This document shows positions 62,870 to 64,000 of a stretch of DNA of 64,000 nt, piece after piece. The stretch covers positions 3,844,001 to 3,908,000 of the forward strand of contig NZ_CP058909.1 of assembly GCF_013415905.1 (NCBI RefSeq), in the 5' to 3' direction. Made by a program: the position numbers and the translations under genes. This DNA is from Halosimplex pelagicum. Lineage in GTDB: Archaea > Halobacteriota > Halobacteria > Halobacteriales > Haloarculaceae. The notes under the pieces are model-generated. The model ran no database searches, was not told the DNA's origin, and saw only the letters and a list, made by a program, of their open reading frames with translations. How positions within the stretch are numbered: position 1 is the first letter of the stretch; every line of letters starts with the position of its first letter.

Positions 62870-62889
62870 GGTTTAGACACATCTAAACC
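62870..62889. promoter_or_regulatory. DtxR-family palindromic operator at its own promoter
   Basis: GGTTTAGACACATCTAAACC: two perfect 8-bp arms around CACA. The arms resemble the TTTAG..CTAAA half-sites of DtxR/MntR-type operators. It lies 6 nt before the regulator's ATG, so a bound protein would cover the start of a leaderless transcript. Confidence 0.65.
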
Positions 62890-62956
62890 TTAAGGGTGTT
62901 GCACCGAACGGTCGCGCTATCGATCGAATCGACGACGGCCGCGACGAGGGGTGTCT

Positions 62957-63523
62957 TCAGCGGCCCAGTTCGTAGAACTCGTCGTTCGGTCGCATGTCGG
63001 CCAGATGCGCCATCCGGTTCGAGAGGTTGAAGAAGGCGGTGACGCTGCCGATGTCCCAGATCGCTCGCCGCGAGAAGCCGTGGTCGCGCAGCCGCTCGAA
63101 GTCGTCTTCGCCGACCTCGGCCTGGTTCTCGGTGAGTTTGACGGCGAAGTCGAGCATCGCGCGCCGGTCGTCGGAGACGTTCGCGGTGCGGTGGTTGCTC
63201 GCGAGCTGCTCGGCGATCTGCGGGTCGTCGGCGTAGATCCGGGCGAGCGCACCGTGGGCGACGTTGCAGTACAGGCAGTCGTTGGCGCCGCTGACCGCCA
63301 CGACTATCATCTCGATCTCGGCCCGATCCAGCTCGGTGTGCTCGACGAGCGCGTCGTAGTACTGGAAAAAGGCCCGGAAATGGGACGGTCGGTAGGCGTA
63401 CGCGAGGAAGACGTTCGGGACGAAGCCGGCGTCGTCCGCCTCCTCGGCGATGCGCTCCTGGAGGTCGTCGGGCAGTTCGTCCACGTCCGGGACGGGGAAC
63501 CGCGTCATCGCTGGGTCGCTCAT
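62957..63523 (-). CDS. AhpD-like / carboxymuconolactone decarboxylase-family protein
   Basis: 188 residues of the peroxidase-related branch of the AhpD superfamily. The active pair is in DCLYCNVAHG (C-x-x-C followed by His). Likely a thiol peroxidase-type antioxidant enzyme; uncharacterised in archaea. Near metal regulators, so an oxidative-stress link is credible but unproven. ATG at 63523; a second in-frame ATG 5 codons on is possible. Confidence 0.88.
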   Translation of the reverse strand: MSDPAMTRFPVPDVDELPDDLQERIAEEADDAGFVPNVFLAYAYRPSHFRAFFQYYDALVEHTELDRAEIEMIVVAVSGANDCLYCNVAHGALARIYADDPQIAEQLASNHRTANVSDDRRAMLDFAVKLTENQAEVGEDDFERLRDHGFSRRAIWDIGSVTAFFNLSNRMAHLADMRPNDEFYELGR

Positions 63524-63622
63524 ACCGGATCCCCGTCCGGAACGGGCTTCAGTGCTCGGGCGCCCAGCGGCGCGAGCGTCCCGAGGGCGTAAGTACGGTG
63601 ACGGCCACAGCTACGAACGACG

Positions 63623-64000
63623 ATGTACCGGACGGGTCACTACGGGGCCGCGCTGCTCGTCTACGCGCCGGTCGGCGGCGCGCTGCTGGCCGCCGGGTTC
63701 GACGCCGCGGCGCTGGTCGGCGGCGCCGTCGTCGTCGGGCTCTCGGGGCTGCCCGACGTGGACCAGCGGATCCCGTTCGTCGAACACCGCGGCCCGACGC
63801 ACACCGTTGGCTTCCTCGTTCTCGTCGCGCTCGCCGTCGGCGGGGCCGGCGTCGCGGTCGGGGAGGCGGTCGCGACCGAGGAAGCGGTCCTGTCCGGGGA
63901 CGCGACCGCGTCGGGAGCGCCGGTCGCGTCCGGCGGGACGGCGGCGCTGGGGGCGTTCGGCTTCCTCCTCGGGTCGCTCGCGGTCGCCTCGCACCTGCTG
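63623..64000 (+). CDS. YdjM-like membrane-bound metal-dependent hydrolase, 3' end outside window
   Basis: First 126 codons only. Starts MYRTGHYGAALL; a His near the N-terminus, an SGLPDVDQRI segment, HRGPTHT and repeated Gly/Ala-rich membrane helices are the pattern of the YdjM (LexA-regulated, inner membrane) family. Catalytic role not established for the family. Several hydrophobic segments are visible before the edge. Confidence 0.8.
   Translation, partial: MYRTGHYGAALLVYAPVGGALLAAGFDAAALVGGAVVVGLSGLPDVDQRIPFVEHRGPTHTVGFLVLVALAVGGAGVAVGEAVATEEAVLSGDATASGAPVASGGTAALGAFGFLLGSLAVASHLL

Noticed and set aside
1..64000. Transposases, integrases, phage genes, rRNA, CRISPR arrays
   Set aside because: Looked for by motif and composition; none seen in the window.

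Overview
The window is a haloarchaeal chromosome or large-replicon segment (class Halobacteria). The evidence is very high G+C with G/C-biased third codon positions, strongly acidic predicted proteins, twin-arginine (Tat) signal peptides with haloarchaeal lipoboxes, archaeal TATA boxes about 27-40 nt before start codons (several transcripts look leaderless), IclR, Lrp/TRASH and DtxR-type regulators, halocyanin-type copper protein and F420-type luciferase-like oxidoreductases. Genus cannot be fixed from sequence alone.

Bases 1 to about 40,500 form one large plant-polysaccharide (glucuronoxylan/hemicellulose) utilisation locus. Secreted depolymerases come first: three tandem Tat-exported GH10-type proteins (1-6562; one cut by the window edge, one with its acid/base Glu replaced by His) and a Tat-exported GH11 xylanase with a ricin-type carbohydrate-binding domain (8813-10018). 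Enzymes without signal peptides presumably finish the job in the cytoplasm: GH67 alpha-glucuronidase, GH4, GH95, a cytoplasmic GH10, GH31 alpha-xylosidase-like, GH9 and GH2 (beta-glucuronidase-like, with the N-x-K-G signature). Uronate catabolism is represented by glucuronate isomerase (20146-21543) and mannonate dehydratase (15862-16947); pentose oxidation by a Gfo/Idh/MocA protein resembling haloarchaeal D-xylose dehydrogenase and an FAH-family protein resembling 2-keto-3-deoxypentonate dehydratase. Two IclR regulators, two luciferase-like oxidoreductases, a ThuA-like protein, sugar isomerase/dehydrogenase pairs and one solute-binding lipoprotein complete the locus. No fructuronate reductase (UxuB) and no transporter permease or ATPase are present in the window.

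Bases 40,500 to 50,700 are mixed: an XPB-like helicase, a CGCGG-type candidate RiPP precursor (42894-43205), a glycine-zipper mini-protein, a gene-poor stretch with small candidate ORFs and a tRNA-like palindrome (43485-44613), a MutS2-like ATPase, a zinc-ribbon membrane protein, cysteine synthase, a strikingly Gln-rich repeat protein (48574-49695), a DUF488 protein and a thioredoxin.

Bases 50,700 to 64,000 are mostly core functions: a DUF255 thioredoxin-fold protein, aldehyde dehydrogenase, PurD, a copper module (halocyanin, CopA P-type ATPase, an Lrp/TRASH regulator a short distance away), GNAT and RsmC-like transferases, a DtxR-family regulator with a perfect palindrome at its own start, an AhpD-like protein and the beginning of a YdjM-like membrane hydrolase.

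The strongest items for follow-up are the whole xylan locus with its missing steps, the GH10 paralogue lacking its acid/base residue, the Gln-rich repeat protein, and the orphan CGCGG candidate precursor.
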